Shown piece after piece: positions 1 through 7,550 of a stretch of 38,702 nt of DNA (position 1 is the stretch's first letter; each line of letters starts with the position of its first letter). Both the position numbers and the translations under genes were made by a program. Below the pieces are notes generated by a model, which was given only the letters and a program-made list of their open reading frames with translations, was not told the origin of the DNA and did no database searches. The DNA comes from Jannaschia seohaensis (GTDB lineage: Bacteria; Pseudomonadota; Alphaproteobacteria; Rhodobacterales; Rhodobacteraceae), in contig NZ_UETC01000024.1 of assembly GCF_900116765.1 (NCBI RefSeq), positions 1 to 38,702 of the forward strand. Reading direction: 5' to 3'.

Positions 1-237
1 GGTGCAGGCATCGCCAAAGCCCTCCTGCACAACGTGAATCATAACTACGCCACCCGACATAGTCCCGAGTCTACGAACGCGTCCGTTGCTTTAGCCAGCC
101 ATGCTCCTCGTGAAGAGCACGGCCCACAGCGGGCCTTGAACCATCGTGCTACGTAAGTCCGGTTCGAGCCCTTTGGAGGCCAGTGTGATCCGCACGAAAC
201 TCCTTGGAAAGAACGTGTGGGAAAATTCCCTGTTTCG
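1..237. other. No gene recognised at left edge
   Basis: This stretch lies downstream of the minus-strand regulator gene. Short open frames exist on both strands, but none has a ribosome-binding site or a product I recognise. Base composition is mixed and less GC-rich than the main part of the window. It may hold the end of something lying further left. Confidence 0.4.
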
Positions 238-1794
238 CTACTCGATACCCGCTGCATTCAGCGCGTCCGAGATGGAGCGCCTAAGCGCGGTATCGGAAAA
301 CGGAAAGGCGTTGAAGAATCGCTCTGTCGACGCTCCGGGTCGTCTCGACTTAGCACGCTGCGCCCAGAGAGAGGCGCTTTTCTGATCCCCGTTCATCTGG
401 TGCGCTACGGCTGCGATCAGACCGATCAAGTAATGGGCACCGGGTGCCCGGGCGGCATGTTCCGCCCAAGTTGCTGCCTTTGAGGTATTGCCATCGATCA
501 GATGGGCAAAAGCGCGCGTGGCCAGCATTGCATAGAGAAAAGGATCAAGCGGACTCAGCTCAATGGCAGCTCCAACATACTCAAGAGCATTCGTACTGCG
601 CCCGCCCATAATATCAGTCCAGCCGCGCGCATAATGGCCGTGCGAAAAGTTCGGACTGATCTTGATTGCCCGGTCGAGCCAGCCAATACCGTTTTCGGGA
701 CTACCTTCCAGCCAATGCGCGCGAGCCAAGGTAAAGTTGCCCATCGGGTCATGCGGATCAATTTCGACACTTTTTTCAGCAAAGCGCCTCGCATCGAGAA
801 TATCTGCCGCCCTATTTGGCGTGTAATTCAGAAAGGCATTCTGAAAACTGGTAAAGGATCGCGCCGCTTGTGCTCTTGCAAAGGTGGGATCTAGCGCCAA
901 GGCCTGATCGAACAGGTTCGTCGCCGCCGCATTGTCGGCCTTATTGAAACGGTACATGTGCTGAAGACCGAGATGGTACAGCGCCCAGCTGTTGAGGCAA
1001 AGCGGCGATCGCAGCCGCGCGTTTTCAGCTTCGTGATACGGAATATAGATTTCCAGAGCAGCGACGACGCTTGTGGCGATTTTGGCACGCATTTCGTAAA
1101 CATCATCGATCTTCCCCTGGAACCGGTCACTCCAAACGATGGTCTCGCTGCGCGTGTCGTTCAACTCGACGGTAATCACGAGTTTTCGGCCGAAAACCTC
1201 GACCACACCGCAAAGACAGTAGTTCGCGCCAAGGCCTGAGCGGATGGACTCGAAATTCACGATGTCATCGCGAAACTTGAAGCACGATCCGCGCGCAAAG
1301 ACCTTCAACCAGCGCAACCGCGACAAAGAGGTGATCAACTCCGCCGGAATTGCATCGGCAATGGCGGTCTGGCCTTCGGACGCGCCGAGCAGGCGGAATG
1401 GCAAGACGGCGATCGATGGCCGACCGTCTTCATCCTTCAGAGGCGCTGACGCGTCTTGGGCTGCGTCGCTGGCCTGGGAGGGGGCCATCACGCGAACAGG
1501 AGCTATGAAGCGAAACCCCCTGCCGCGCAGTGTCCGGATGGCGGACTGGGATGCGCCGGAATCGTTCAGCGCCCGGCGCACGGATTTCATCGCCGTTGAA
1601 ATCGCGTCATCCGAGATGAATCGCCCGCTCCAGACCTTTTCCACAAGCTCGTCTTTCGACACCACCCGGTCGCGATTTTCGACCAGGACCCTCAGCAGGG
1701 CAAAGGCCCGGGGTTCCAGCCTTATCTCTTCGGCTCCGCGCTGCAACACGCTACGTGAGGTGTCCAGTTCGAGATCGTCAAACCGATAGATCAT
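238..1794 (-). CDS. Winged-helix transcriptional regulator with TPR repeats (CadC/OmpR-type DNA-binding domain)
   Basis: Predicted cytoplasmic transcription factor of 518 residues. Residues 1-100 form an OmpR/CadC-type winged helix: it opens MIYRFDDLELD, and the recognition-helix area reads AISTAMKSVRRAL followed by IRTLRGRGFRF. Residues about 125-265 (SIAVLPF..., then ELNDTRSETIVWSDRF) resemble the FlgO/adenylate-cyclase-associated domain that often follows this DNA-binding domain. The rest is TPR-like helical repeats such as FDQALALDPTFARAQAARS and AIKISPNFSHGHYARG. No membrane segment is visible, unlike CadC itself. I chose the ATG at 1794 because the domain begins there; a TTG eight codons upstream is possible, and neither has a strong ribosome-binding site. 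It is divergent from the tautomerase gene at 1932, so control of that gene is a reasonable guess. Its ligand is unknown. Confidence 0.85.
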   Translation of the reverse strand: MIYRFDDLELDTSRSVLQRGAEEIRLEPRAFALLRVLVENRDRVVSKDELVEKVWSGRFISDDAISTAMKSVRRALNDSGASQSAIRTLRGRGFRFIAPVRVMAPSQASDAAQDASAPLKDEDGRPSIAVLPFRLLGASEGQTAIADAIPAELITSLSRLRWLKVFARGSCFKFRDDIVNFESIRSGLGANYCLCGVVEVFGRKLVITVELNDTRSETIVWSDRFQGKIDDVYEMRAKIATSVVAALEIYIPYHEAENARLRSPLCLNSWALYHLGLQHMYRFNKADNAAATNLFDQALALDPTFARAQAARSFTSFQNAFLNYTPNRAADILDARRFAEKSVEIDPHDPMGNFTLARAHWLEGSPENGIGWLDRAIKISPNFSHGHYARGWTDIMGGRSTNALEYVGAAIELSPLDPFLYAMLATRAFAHLIDGNTSKAATWAEHAARAPGAHYLIGLIAAVAHQMNGDQKSASLWAQRAKSRRPGASTERFFNAFPFSDTALRRSISDALNAAGIE

Positions 1795-1931
1795 GCGCAA
1801 ACATAGCAAGATCCCCAAGAAACCACCAACGAATCCTCAGCCTGCCGCCAAGCAAGGCGCGAGACGACAGGTTAGTGCCTTTCTTACGGGCCGAACTCTT
1901 CGGGCCGGAGAAACAAACAGAGGGGGCTGCA

Positions 1932-2147
1932 ATGCCGCTTGTCGACATCGAACTGATCGAAGGCGTTTTCACGCCGGAGCAGAAGCAGGAAATGATCCAG
2001 AAAGTGACCGACACGATGGTTGCGATCGAAGGCGAGGCCATGCGTCACGTGACCTGGGTCCGGGTTCATGAAGTTCCTTCCGGCCAATGGGCGATCGGAG
2101 GCAAGGCGCTGACCGCCGCCGATGTCAAAGCACTAGCCGCGGAGTAG
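1932..2147 (+). CDS. 4-oxalocrotonate tautomerase family enzyme
   Basis: Small tautomerase of 71 residues. After removal of Met1 the protein starts with Pro (MPLVDIELIEG), the catalytic general base of the 4-OT superfamily. The pattern GVFTPEQKQEMIQKVTDTMV then VTWVRVHEVPSGQWAIGGK matches the family's beta-alpha-beta fold, and the length is close to the usual 60-75 residues. These enzymes ketonise enols in catabolic pathways and act as oligomers; the substrate cannot be read from the sequence. An open frame extends upstream to 1755, but the Pro-1 start and the purine-rich AGAGGGGG upstream favour the ATG at 1932. It is divergent from the regulator gene, with about 137 bases between the two starts. 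Confidence 0.88.
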   Translation: MPLVDIELIEGVFTPEQKQEMIQKVTDTMVAIEGEAMRHVTWVRVHEVPSGQWAIGGKALTAADVKALAAE

Positions 2148-2341
2148 AGGGCTCAGTGGCGTCAAGCAGGATTTTGGCTGCAATACAGTTGCCTAGTCGA
2201 AGGACAGCAACGCCGCAGGGCCCTTATCGGGCCTGATTCCCGCCTGATCCACCTAGGCCCTGAGAAACGCTAAGTGCTCTGACCGCGCTGTTTCAGCTTG
2301 GTCGGGCATCGCTCTGCGAGTCGACTATAAGGAGATCCGTT

Positions 2342-2875
2342 ATGAAACCTCTTGTCAAAATGACTTCGGCTGTTGCTTTCCTGGTGGGGTCCGCATGCAC
2401 GGTCGCGGCTGCCGATGAGCAAGCCATGATCGCTGATGCACGCAGCGCCGCACCAGATGCGATCAGCATGAACGCGACCATCATGGACTGGGAAGGGAAC
2501 ACTCTCCAGCAAGGCTCCAACGGGTTCACGTGCTTTCCGACCCCCCCGACGCTCAACGGAACGGCGCCGATGTGTCTCGATGCGGCCTGGGCGGCCTGGG
2601 CCGATGCGTGGATGAACAAAAAGCCGTTCACCGCAACTTCGGTCGGGATCTCGTACATGCTGGCCGGCGATGGCGGCGCGAGCAATATCGATCCCTATGC
2701 CGCCGAAGAGACGCCGGACAATGAGTGGATCGTCGAGGGTCCACATCTCATGATCATTGTCCCCGATGCGGCAGCGCTTGAGGCACTGCCGACTGATCCC
2801 GACAACGGGGGGCCTTACGTGATGTGGAAAGGCACTGACTATGCACACATCATGGTTCCGACCACCGGAAAATAG
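2342..2875 (+). CDS. Exported protein of unknown function
   Basis: This 177-residue protein has a clear Sec signal peptide: a basic start (MKPLVK), a hydrophobic core (SAVAFLVGSACTV) and probable cleavage after AAA near residue 23. A perfect ribosome-binding site (TAAGGAG) lies seven bases before the ATG. The mature part is rich in Asp, Pro and Ala, has two cysteines (in GFTCFP and PMCLD), and ends in a conserved-looking block with PHLMIIVPDA, LPTDPDNGGPYVMWKG and YAHIMVP. I do not recognise a named domain; I have the impression of similar proteins in other alphaproteobacteria. It stands alone, with 194 bases upstream and about 450 bases of gene-free DNA downstream. Its likely location is the periplasm. 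Function unknown. Confidence 0.75.
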   Translation: MKPLVKMTSAVAFLVGSACTVAAADEQAMIADARSAAPDAISMNATIMDWEGNTLQQGSNGFTCFPTPPTLNGTAPMCLDAAWAAWADAWMNKKPFTATSVGISYMLAGDGGASNIDPYAAEETPDNEWIVEGPHLMIIVPDAAALEALPTDPDNGGPYVMWKGTDYAHIMVPTTGK

Positions 2876-3321
2876 AAAAGCGGAACGCTAAGGTTCGGGC
2901 GACTCCAGCACCGGAAGCGATGAGGTTGTCCTGAAGCCAAGAGCCCGAGGCCGCCACTCGCCCGCTGGACTGGAGCGGCAGCGTCGGGCCATCGTTATCG
3001 TGCTTGGCCCGCAAATGATAGCTCCACCCAGCGCCTCGGGCCGTCGGGCCGAGCGCAGCTGAGGACGGCTTCGAGCCCGGCGCTGCCGCTGATCACGTCT
3101 CGAAGACAGGTGCTGCAAGAATTCGACTTGGTAGCATCGGACAATATGAAACTCTGGGGCCATCCATGGGTTCTAGGTGTCTATTATTTCGCAGCCGAAC
3201 GGCGTCGAATTGCGAAACGCGCTGACGCCGAGCATGGGGCACGCGCTCATGGTGTATCAATCAGTCGCCAGCCGTGATAGAGTTCAGAGGTCTTTGGGCA
3301 AGGCAGAACTGAGAGGGCGAA
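2876..3321. other. Intergenic stretch, no gene supported
   Basis: Open frames here (for example 2888-3163 on the minus strand) are Arg-rich, lack ribosome-binding sites and resemble no family I know. They look like chance frames. The last bases before 3322 carry GAGAGGGCGAA, the ribosome-binding site of the cysteine synthase gene. An old gene remnant cannot be excluded. Confidence 0.4.
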
Positions 3322-4398
3322 ATGTCAATTCGGACCACATCCGGTCGGGGCCGCCACTACGACAGCGTTTTGGATACGATCGGCAACACGCCATGCATTC
3401 GTATCAACAATATCGCGCCGGAGCATGTTACGGTCTATGTGAAGTTCGAAGCCTTCAACCCCGGTGGATCAGTAAAGGATCGGCTCGCCCTGAACATCAT
3501 CGAGGCGGCGGAAAAAGATGGACGGTTGAAGCCTGGACAGACTGTTGTGGAAGCCACATCGGGCAATACCGGAATTGGCCTCGCGATGGTCTGCGCGGCC
3601 AAAGGTTATCCACTTGTCGTGACGATGGCCGACAGTTTTTCGGTCGAGCGGCGTAAGCTCATGCGGTTTCTTGGCGCAAAGGTTGTGCTGACGCCTCGTG
3701 CGCAAAAGGGTTTCGGCATGTACACCAAGGCCAAGGAATTGGCCGCACAGAATGACTGGTTCCTCGCCAGTCAGTTCGAGACAAGGGACAATGCCGACAT
3801 TCACGAGGCGACAACTGGCCAAGAAATCCTGAGTGATTTCAAGGGCGAACGGCTCGACTACTGGATCACAGGATACGGCACCGGCGGCACGGTATCGGGT
3901 GTGGCAAGGGTTCTGCGCAAAGAGCGGCCGGAGACCAAGGTCATTCTGACGGAACCGGCCAACGCGGCGATCGTCTCGTCCGGCTACGTGAACACCAGAA
4001 ACGAAGCGCACCAGCCGACGGAGAGCCATCCCAACTTTGAGCCACATCCGATACAGGGGTGGACGCCAGACTTCATTCCTTGGGTCCTGCAAGAGGCCAT
4101 CGACAAATCGTACTATGACGAGTTGATCCCGATTGCTGGCCCCGAAGGCATCGAATGGTCCCGGCGCCTAGCTGCGCAGGAAGGGATCTTCACCGGCATA
4201 TCCGGAGGCTCCACCTTTGCGGTCGCGATGCGACTGGCCGAAAGGGCTCCGAATGGGTCGGTCATGTTGGTCATGCTGCCGGATACCGGCGAAAGGTATC
4301 TTTCCACTCCGCTCTTCGAAGGTATTGAAGAAGATATGACATCGGAGGAGCGTGAAATATCGATGTCGACGCCATCGGCGCAGATGTCCGCGGAATAG
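3322..4398 (+). CDS. cysK: Cysteine synthase (O-acetylserine sulfhydrylase)
   Basis: PLP-dependent enzyme of 358 residues that makes cysteine from O-acetylserine and sulfide in the cytoplasm. The PLP lysine is K52 in NPGGSVKDRLA. The substrate loop TSGNTGIGLAMV, the phosphate-binding GTGGTVSGV and the C-terminal GISGGSTFAVA motif are all present, as is the family's DTGERYLST block. It is somewhat longer than the usual 310-330 residues because of an acidic, serine-rich tail. The ATG at 3322 has a GAGAGGG ribosome-binding site. It lies in the less GC-rich accessory region, so it could be a second, acquired copy. It could also act on another O-acyl-serine substrate, since the beta-replacement enzymes of this family are hard to tell apart by sequence. 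Confidence 0.9.
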   Translation: MSIRTTSGRGRHYDSVLDTIGNTPCIRINNIAPEHVTVYVKFEAFNPGGSVKDRLALNIIEAAEKDGRLKPGQTVVEATSGNTGIGLAMVCAAKGYPLVVTMADSFSVERRKLMRFLGAKVVLTPRAQKGFGMYTKAKELAAQNDWFLASQFETRDNADIHEATTGQEILSDFKGERLDYWITGYGTGGTVSGVARVLRKERPETKVILTEPANAAIVSSGYVNTRNEAHQPTESHPNFEPHPIQGWTPDFIPWVLQEAIDKSYYDELIPIAGPEGIEWSRRLAAQEGIFTGISGGSTFAVAMRLAERAPNGSVMLVMLPDTGERYLSTPLFEGIEEDMTSEEREISMSTPSAQMSAE

Positions 4399-5010
4399 TA
4401 GCGAGGCCCGAGCAGAAGAGGACCGGTGCCGCCTGCCAAGACGAGGCGATCCCGGTGGTTGAAAGGTCGAGCGTAAGGGATCTTGGTGCAAACGGCGGCG
4501 AACTTCCGCTTCCCGCCCTTCTCTGAAGTCGGCGCCCAAAGCCGCGACAACGTCCACCGCGCCGAGCCTGGGGCGCGCTCCCTCCGGCCGGCGTTGCGTT
4601 ACCGCTACATTCAGGCTGCTTCGACAATGCGGCCGCTGGCCAGTTTCAAGGACCGGCCCGCGCGCCACCTGAATGACAAGCCATTGCAGTTAATTATGAA
4701 AATGGTGTTCCCACACGGAGGTTGTGTTCCCGCTGCAGGCACCCTCGGTGGGTCTCTCTCCAACGAAACAAGGGGTATCCCGATGGATCGCCCCCGGCCA
4801 AGGGGCACCATATGGTCTACGGCGGCTGCTGTCAGGTGTCAGCCTCCGAGTAGCCAGACGGCATCCGCGATCCTCCGTGAGACCCACACGCTCCCCGGCC
4901 CGGTCTCGGAAGTCTGCCCGTGTCGATGGGCCAAGGGGCTGCCCCTTGAACTCTTCTCCTGTCCCGCTCCAGGCTGGGTATGGGGGGAAGTCTGAGGTCG
5001 GGTGCATATG
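4399..5010. other. Gene-free, apparently degenerate DNA next to integrase remnant
   Basis: No open frame here has a credible start or recognisable product. On the minus strand the frame of the integrase remnant stays open to about 4690, but its translation stops resembling integrases after residue position 5011. This is best read as unrelated or rearranged sequence. The stretch also contains a 22-nt partial copy of the tRNA-Thr 3' end (4698-4719). Confidence 0.45.
4698..4719 (-). repeat. Candidate degenerate attachment-site repeat (copy of tRNA-Thr 3' end)
   Basis: These 22 bases match 5463-5484, the 3' end of tRNA-Thr including its CCA, at 18 positions and in the same orientation. All four differences are transitions. 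The two copies bracket the integrase remnant, as expected for an integrase that uses a tRNA 3' end as its target. The similarity is short, so it remains a candidate. Confidence 0.45.
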
Positions 5011-5406
5011 GTACCCGCAGCTCCGCTCCGCAGCACGGCGGAAGGTGACGGGGCGATCCTTGCCCTTCAGGTGGAGATAGATCGACACTGCCTCGCTCAG
5101 CGTGACCGAACCACCTGAGGGTTCGCTAGCTGACGCCTCGCCAGCCGTCCCAAGTTGTCCGTCCAGGCGGAGCAGGTGCTTCCCCGGCAGATCGACGTCA
5201 CGGATACGCAAGTGGTACCAATGTTCGTCGAGTTGCTGCGCCGCGCGTTGCGCCCTGGACGTGGCCACGGCAGCCGACCTCGTGCGGCGCGAGTACATGA
5301 TCCGGCTTGCGTTGTAGTGGTGGGTCAGGTCGCTCGGGACCAGACGCGAGAAGTAGAAGACCTCCGCCTACACAAATGTGTAAGGGGCCGATTTGGTCTC
5401 CGGCAT
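5011..5406 (-). pseudogene. Tyrosine-type site-specific integrase, N-terminal remnant with in-frame stop
   Basis: Remnant of a phage-type integrase. Reading begins at the ATG at 5406 (MPETKSAPYTFV), meets a TAG at 5368-5370 after 12 codons, and continues in the same frame with FYFSRLVPSDLTHHYN, then RTRSAAVATSRAQRAAQQLD, DVDLPGKHLLRL and SEAVSIYLHLKGKDRPVTF. This matches the N-terminal arm and core-binding region I know from Rhodobacteraceae integrases. Similarity ends at CGY (5011). The catalytic domain with its R-H-R-Y residues is absent, leaving about 132 codons where an intact protein would have roughly 400. It begins 62 bases from the 3' end of tRNA-Thr and reads away from it, the usual position of an island integrase. 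It is not functional as it stands. Confidence 0.8.
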
Positions 5407-5462
5407 GGTCTACGCCTCCAGCTCTCAGCAGATAAGATGAAGAGAAACCGGAGGTTGCCTTG

Positions 5463-5484
5463 GGAAGTGGTGCCCCCACACGGA
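5463..5484 (-). repeat. tRNA-Thr 3' end, candidate attachment site partner
   Basis: This segment covers the CCA end, the acceptor 3' strand and part of the T arm of tRNA-Thr. It is matched imperfectly (18 of 22) at 4698-4719. The integrase remnant lies between the two copies. Confidence 0.45.
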
Positions 5485-5543
5485 CTCGAACCGCGGACCT
5501 ACTGATTACAAATCAGTTGCTCTACCAGCTGAGCTATAGGGGC
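5468..5543 (-). tRNA. tRNA-Thr (anticodon UGU)
   Basis: A full cloverleaf can be drawn on the minus strand. The acceptor strands are GCCCCTA and TGGGGGC, the D arm contains AGCTCAGCTGGTAGAGC, and the anticodon stem ACTGA/TCAGT encloses a loop with TGT. The T loop contains GGTTCGAGTCC. The discriminator base is A at 5471, and CCA is encoded at 5468-5470. Anticodon UGU reads ACA and other ACN threonine codons. Its 3' end is the probable target of the adjacent integrase remnant. Confidence 0.97.
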
Positions 5544-5654
5544 GCGCGCTCCCTCTAGCGCTACGAGCGCCACAGGTAAAGCGCCGCTGCGTTGCTCCCG
5601 GGGGTGCCTGTGGTTATCGTTCGAGCGAGAGGCACTCCCCGAAAGGTCAGACGC

Positions 5655-6518
5655 TTGGACATCGTGCTACATCTCGGCGCGCATCGCACCGATGAGGACC
5701 GGCTGCTCAAGGTTCTGCGGGACGAGCGCGATACGCTCGCGGAGGCAGGGATCGAGGTTCCGGCGCCAGCCCAGGCGCGCCCCGCGATCCGCAGGTCTTT
5801 GCAGGCGGGCAGCAAATCGCTTCTGCCGGAGGGCGGAGGCCTCGCAGAAGAACTGGCCGGATCGGCGGAGGCGAAGCGGCTGATCCTGAGCTTCGAGGGC
5901 TTTCTGGCGAATTACGTATCGGTCCTGGGAGGCGAGACGCTCTATGCCGATGCAGGCGAGCGGGTCACCGCCTTGCGCGACCTCTTCCCGGGCCATCAGG
6001 TCCGGTTCCTGATGGCGATCCGGAACCCCGCCACCTTCGTGCCCGCGGTGTTCGAAGCCTCGACCGCCGAGGATTTCACCGCCTTTCTCGCCGGGCAGAC
6101 GCTGGAAGGCTTGCGCTGGCTGCCGGTGGTGGACCGCATCCGCGCCGCCTGCCCCGAGGTGCCGCTGACGCTCTGGTGCAACGAGGATTTGCCGCTGATC
6201 TGGCCCGATGTGCTGCGCGCGGCGACGGGGCGGCAGGCGCCGCATGCGGGGGATACGGCCATCCTCCGGGAGATCATGTCGGAGGCGGGGTTCCGGCGCC
6301 TCGCCAGCTACTTGCGCGACAATCCCCCGGCCAATCAGGCGACGTGGCGCAAAGTGGTGACGGCTTTCCTAGGAAAATATGCAGACGAGTCCCAGGTCGA
6401 GGAGGAGATCGCCCTGCCCGGCTGGACGCAGGACGTGATCGTGCGGCTTACCGCGCTCTACGAGCAAGATATCGCCTTGCTACGCGCCCGGAACGACCTG
6501 CGGCTGATCCTCCCCTGA
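5655..6518 (+). CDS. Sulfotransferase-like protein of unknown function
   Basis: A 287-residue protein. The opening LDIVLHLGAHRTDEDRLLKV resembles the P-loop start of sulfotransferase-like proteins (HLGAHRTGT...), and I know similar proteins as conserved hypotheticals in Rhodobacteraceae. Other conserved-looking parts are LAIRNP-like FLMAIRNPATFVPAV and TLWCNEDLPLIWPDVL. No signal peptide is visible. The TTG at 5655 is chosen because similarity starts there and AAAGG lies upstream; an ATG at 5592 would add 21 residues that do not look conserved. It runs convergently into the sua5 gene with a 3-base gap. Activity as a sulfotransferase is not shown, because the usual PAPS-binding residues cannot be confirmed by eye. 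Confidence 0.75.
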   Translation: MDIVLHLGAHRTDEDRLLKVLRDERDTLAEAGIEVPAPAQARPAIRRSLQAGSKSLLPEGGGLAEELAGSAEAKRLILSFEGFLANYVSVLGGETLYADAGERVTALRDLFPGHQVRFLMAIRNPATFVPAVFEASTAEDFTAFLAGQTLEGLRWLPVVDRIRAACPEVPLTLWCNEDLPLIWPDVLRAATGRQAPHAGDTAILREIMSEAGFRRLASYLRDNPPANQATWRKVVTAFLGKYADESQVEEEIALPGWTQDVIVRLTALYEQDIALLRARNDLRLILP

Positions 6519-6521
6519 GCC

Positions 6522-7481
6522 TCAGGGCCGGGGCGCGGCCGCCCGGCGCAGACGGTCGGCGATGGCCCGGCCCAGCCCCCGCTCCGGGATGGGGGCGACG
6601 TCGATCCGCCCCCGCCCCAGCGCCCGCGCCCGAAGCTCCGCCTGGTGCAGCGTATCGAACAGGGCCGCCGCCGCCTCCCGCAGATCGCCGGACGCGGAGA
6701 GGGTGAGGTCGCCCGCCACGGGGCCGAACCCGACCAGCACCGCATCCGCCGACGGCTCGGTCACATCGAGCCGCACCGGCAGGCCGGGCGCGTAATGCGA
6801 CGAGAGTTGGCCCGGCGCCTGGACCCGGCCGGGCGTCAGGTCGCGCGGCAGCGGCCGGCCCAGCACCGCCTCGATTTCTTCGGCCGTCACGCCCCCCTCG
6901 CGCAGCAAGGCGAGGGGCTGCGTGCGCAGGATCGTCGACTCCAGACCGACCGCGCAGACGCCCCCATCGACCCAGCCGTCGATCCGGGGACCCACCCCCT
7001 CAGCGACATGTGCCGCGCGGGTCGGGCTCAAGCGGCCCGAGAGATTGGCCGAGGGCGCCGCGATGGGCGCGCCGACCCGCTTGAGCAGGTCCCGCGCGAT
7101 CGGCGCGGCGGGGACGCGCAAGCCCACCGTGTCCAGTCCCGCCGTGACCAGTGGGGACAGCCCGTGCCCTTCCCTGAGCGGCAGCACCAGAGTCAGAGGC
7201 CCGGGCCAGAAGCGGGCCGCCAGAGCCTCCGCGTCGGCGTCGAACACGGCCAGGGCGCGGGCCGCCTCCTGGTCGCAGACATGCACGATCAGCGGGTTGA
7301 AGCTGGGCCGACCCTTGGCCTCGAACACCCGCGCGACGGCCTGCCCATCGGTCGCCAAGGCGCCCAGTCCGTAAACCGTCTCGGTCGGGAACGCCACGAT
7401 CCGGCCCGCCCGCAGCATCTCCGCCGCGACGTCGAGCGAGACCGGCGCGCCGCCGTGACGTCGTGTTTCTGTTGATGCCAT
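6522..7481 (-). CDS. tsaC: L-threonylcarbamoyladenylate synthase, long Sua5 form
   Basis: Makes threonylcarbamoyl-AMP from threonine, bicarbonate and ATP, the first step of t6A37 modification of ANN-decoding tRNAs. Residues about 15-200 form the YrdC domain: GRIVAFPTETVYGLGALATD, KGRPSFNPLIVHV, FWPGPLTLVLP, and APSANLSGRLSPTRAAHV. The linker PGQLSSHYAP leads into the C-terminal Sua5 domain, so at 319 residues this is the long Sua5 type rather than the short YrdC type. The ATG at 7481 is divergent from the acyl-CoA dehydrogenase start at 7551, so both promoters must lie in 69 bases or overlap coding DNA. Confidence 0.95.
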   Translation of the reverse strand: MASTETRRHGGAPVSLDVAAEMLRAGRIVAFPTETVYGLGALATDGQAVARVFEAKGRPSFNPLIVHVCDQEAARALAVFDADAEALAARFWPGPLTLVLPLREGHGLSPLVTAGLDTVGLRVPAAPIARDLLKRVGAPIAAPSANLSGRLSPTRAAHVAEGVGPRIDGWVDGGVCAVGLESTILRTQPLALLREGGVTAEEIEAVLGRPLPRDLTPGRVQAPGQLSSHYAPGLPVRLDVTEPSADAVLVGFGPVAGDLTLSASGDLREAAAALFDTLHQAELRARALGRGRIDVAPIPERGLGRAIADRLRRAAAPRP

Positions 7482-7550
7482 CCGCCCGCACCCTCTACTT
7501 TACGCGCATGTCACCCCTTACGCCCACGCTCCAAGGATTGGGAGGTTCCC

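Noticed and set aside
2888-3163. Minus-strand frame of 91 codons as a possible gene or transposase remnant
   Set aside because: Arg/Ser-rich composition, no ribosome site, no motif of any transposase I know.
4690-5010. Continuation of the integrase frame on the minus strand
   Set aside because: The frame stays open, but the translation no longer resembles an integrase core or catalytic domain. Treated as unrelated sequence.
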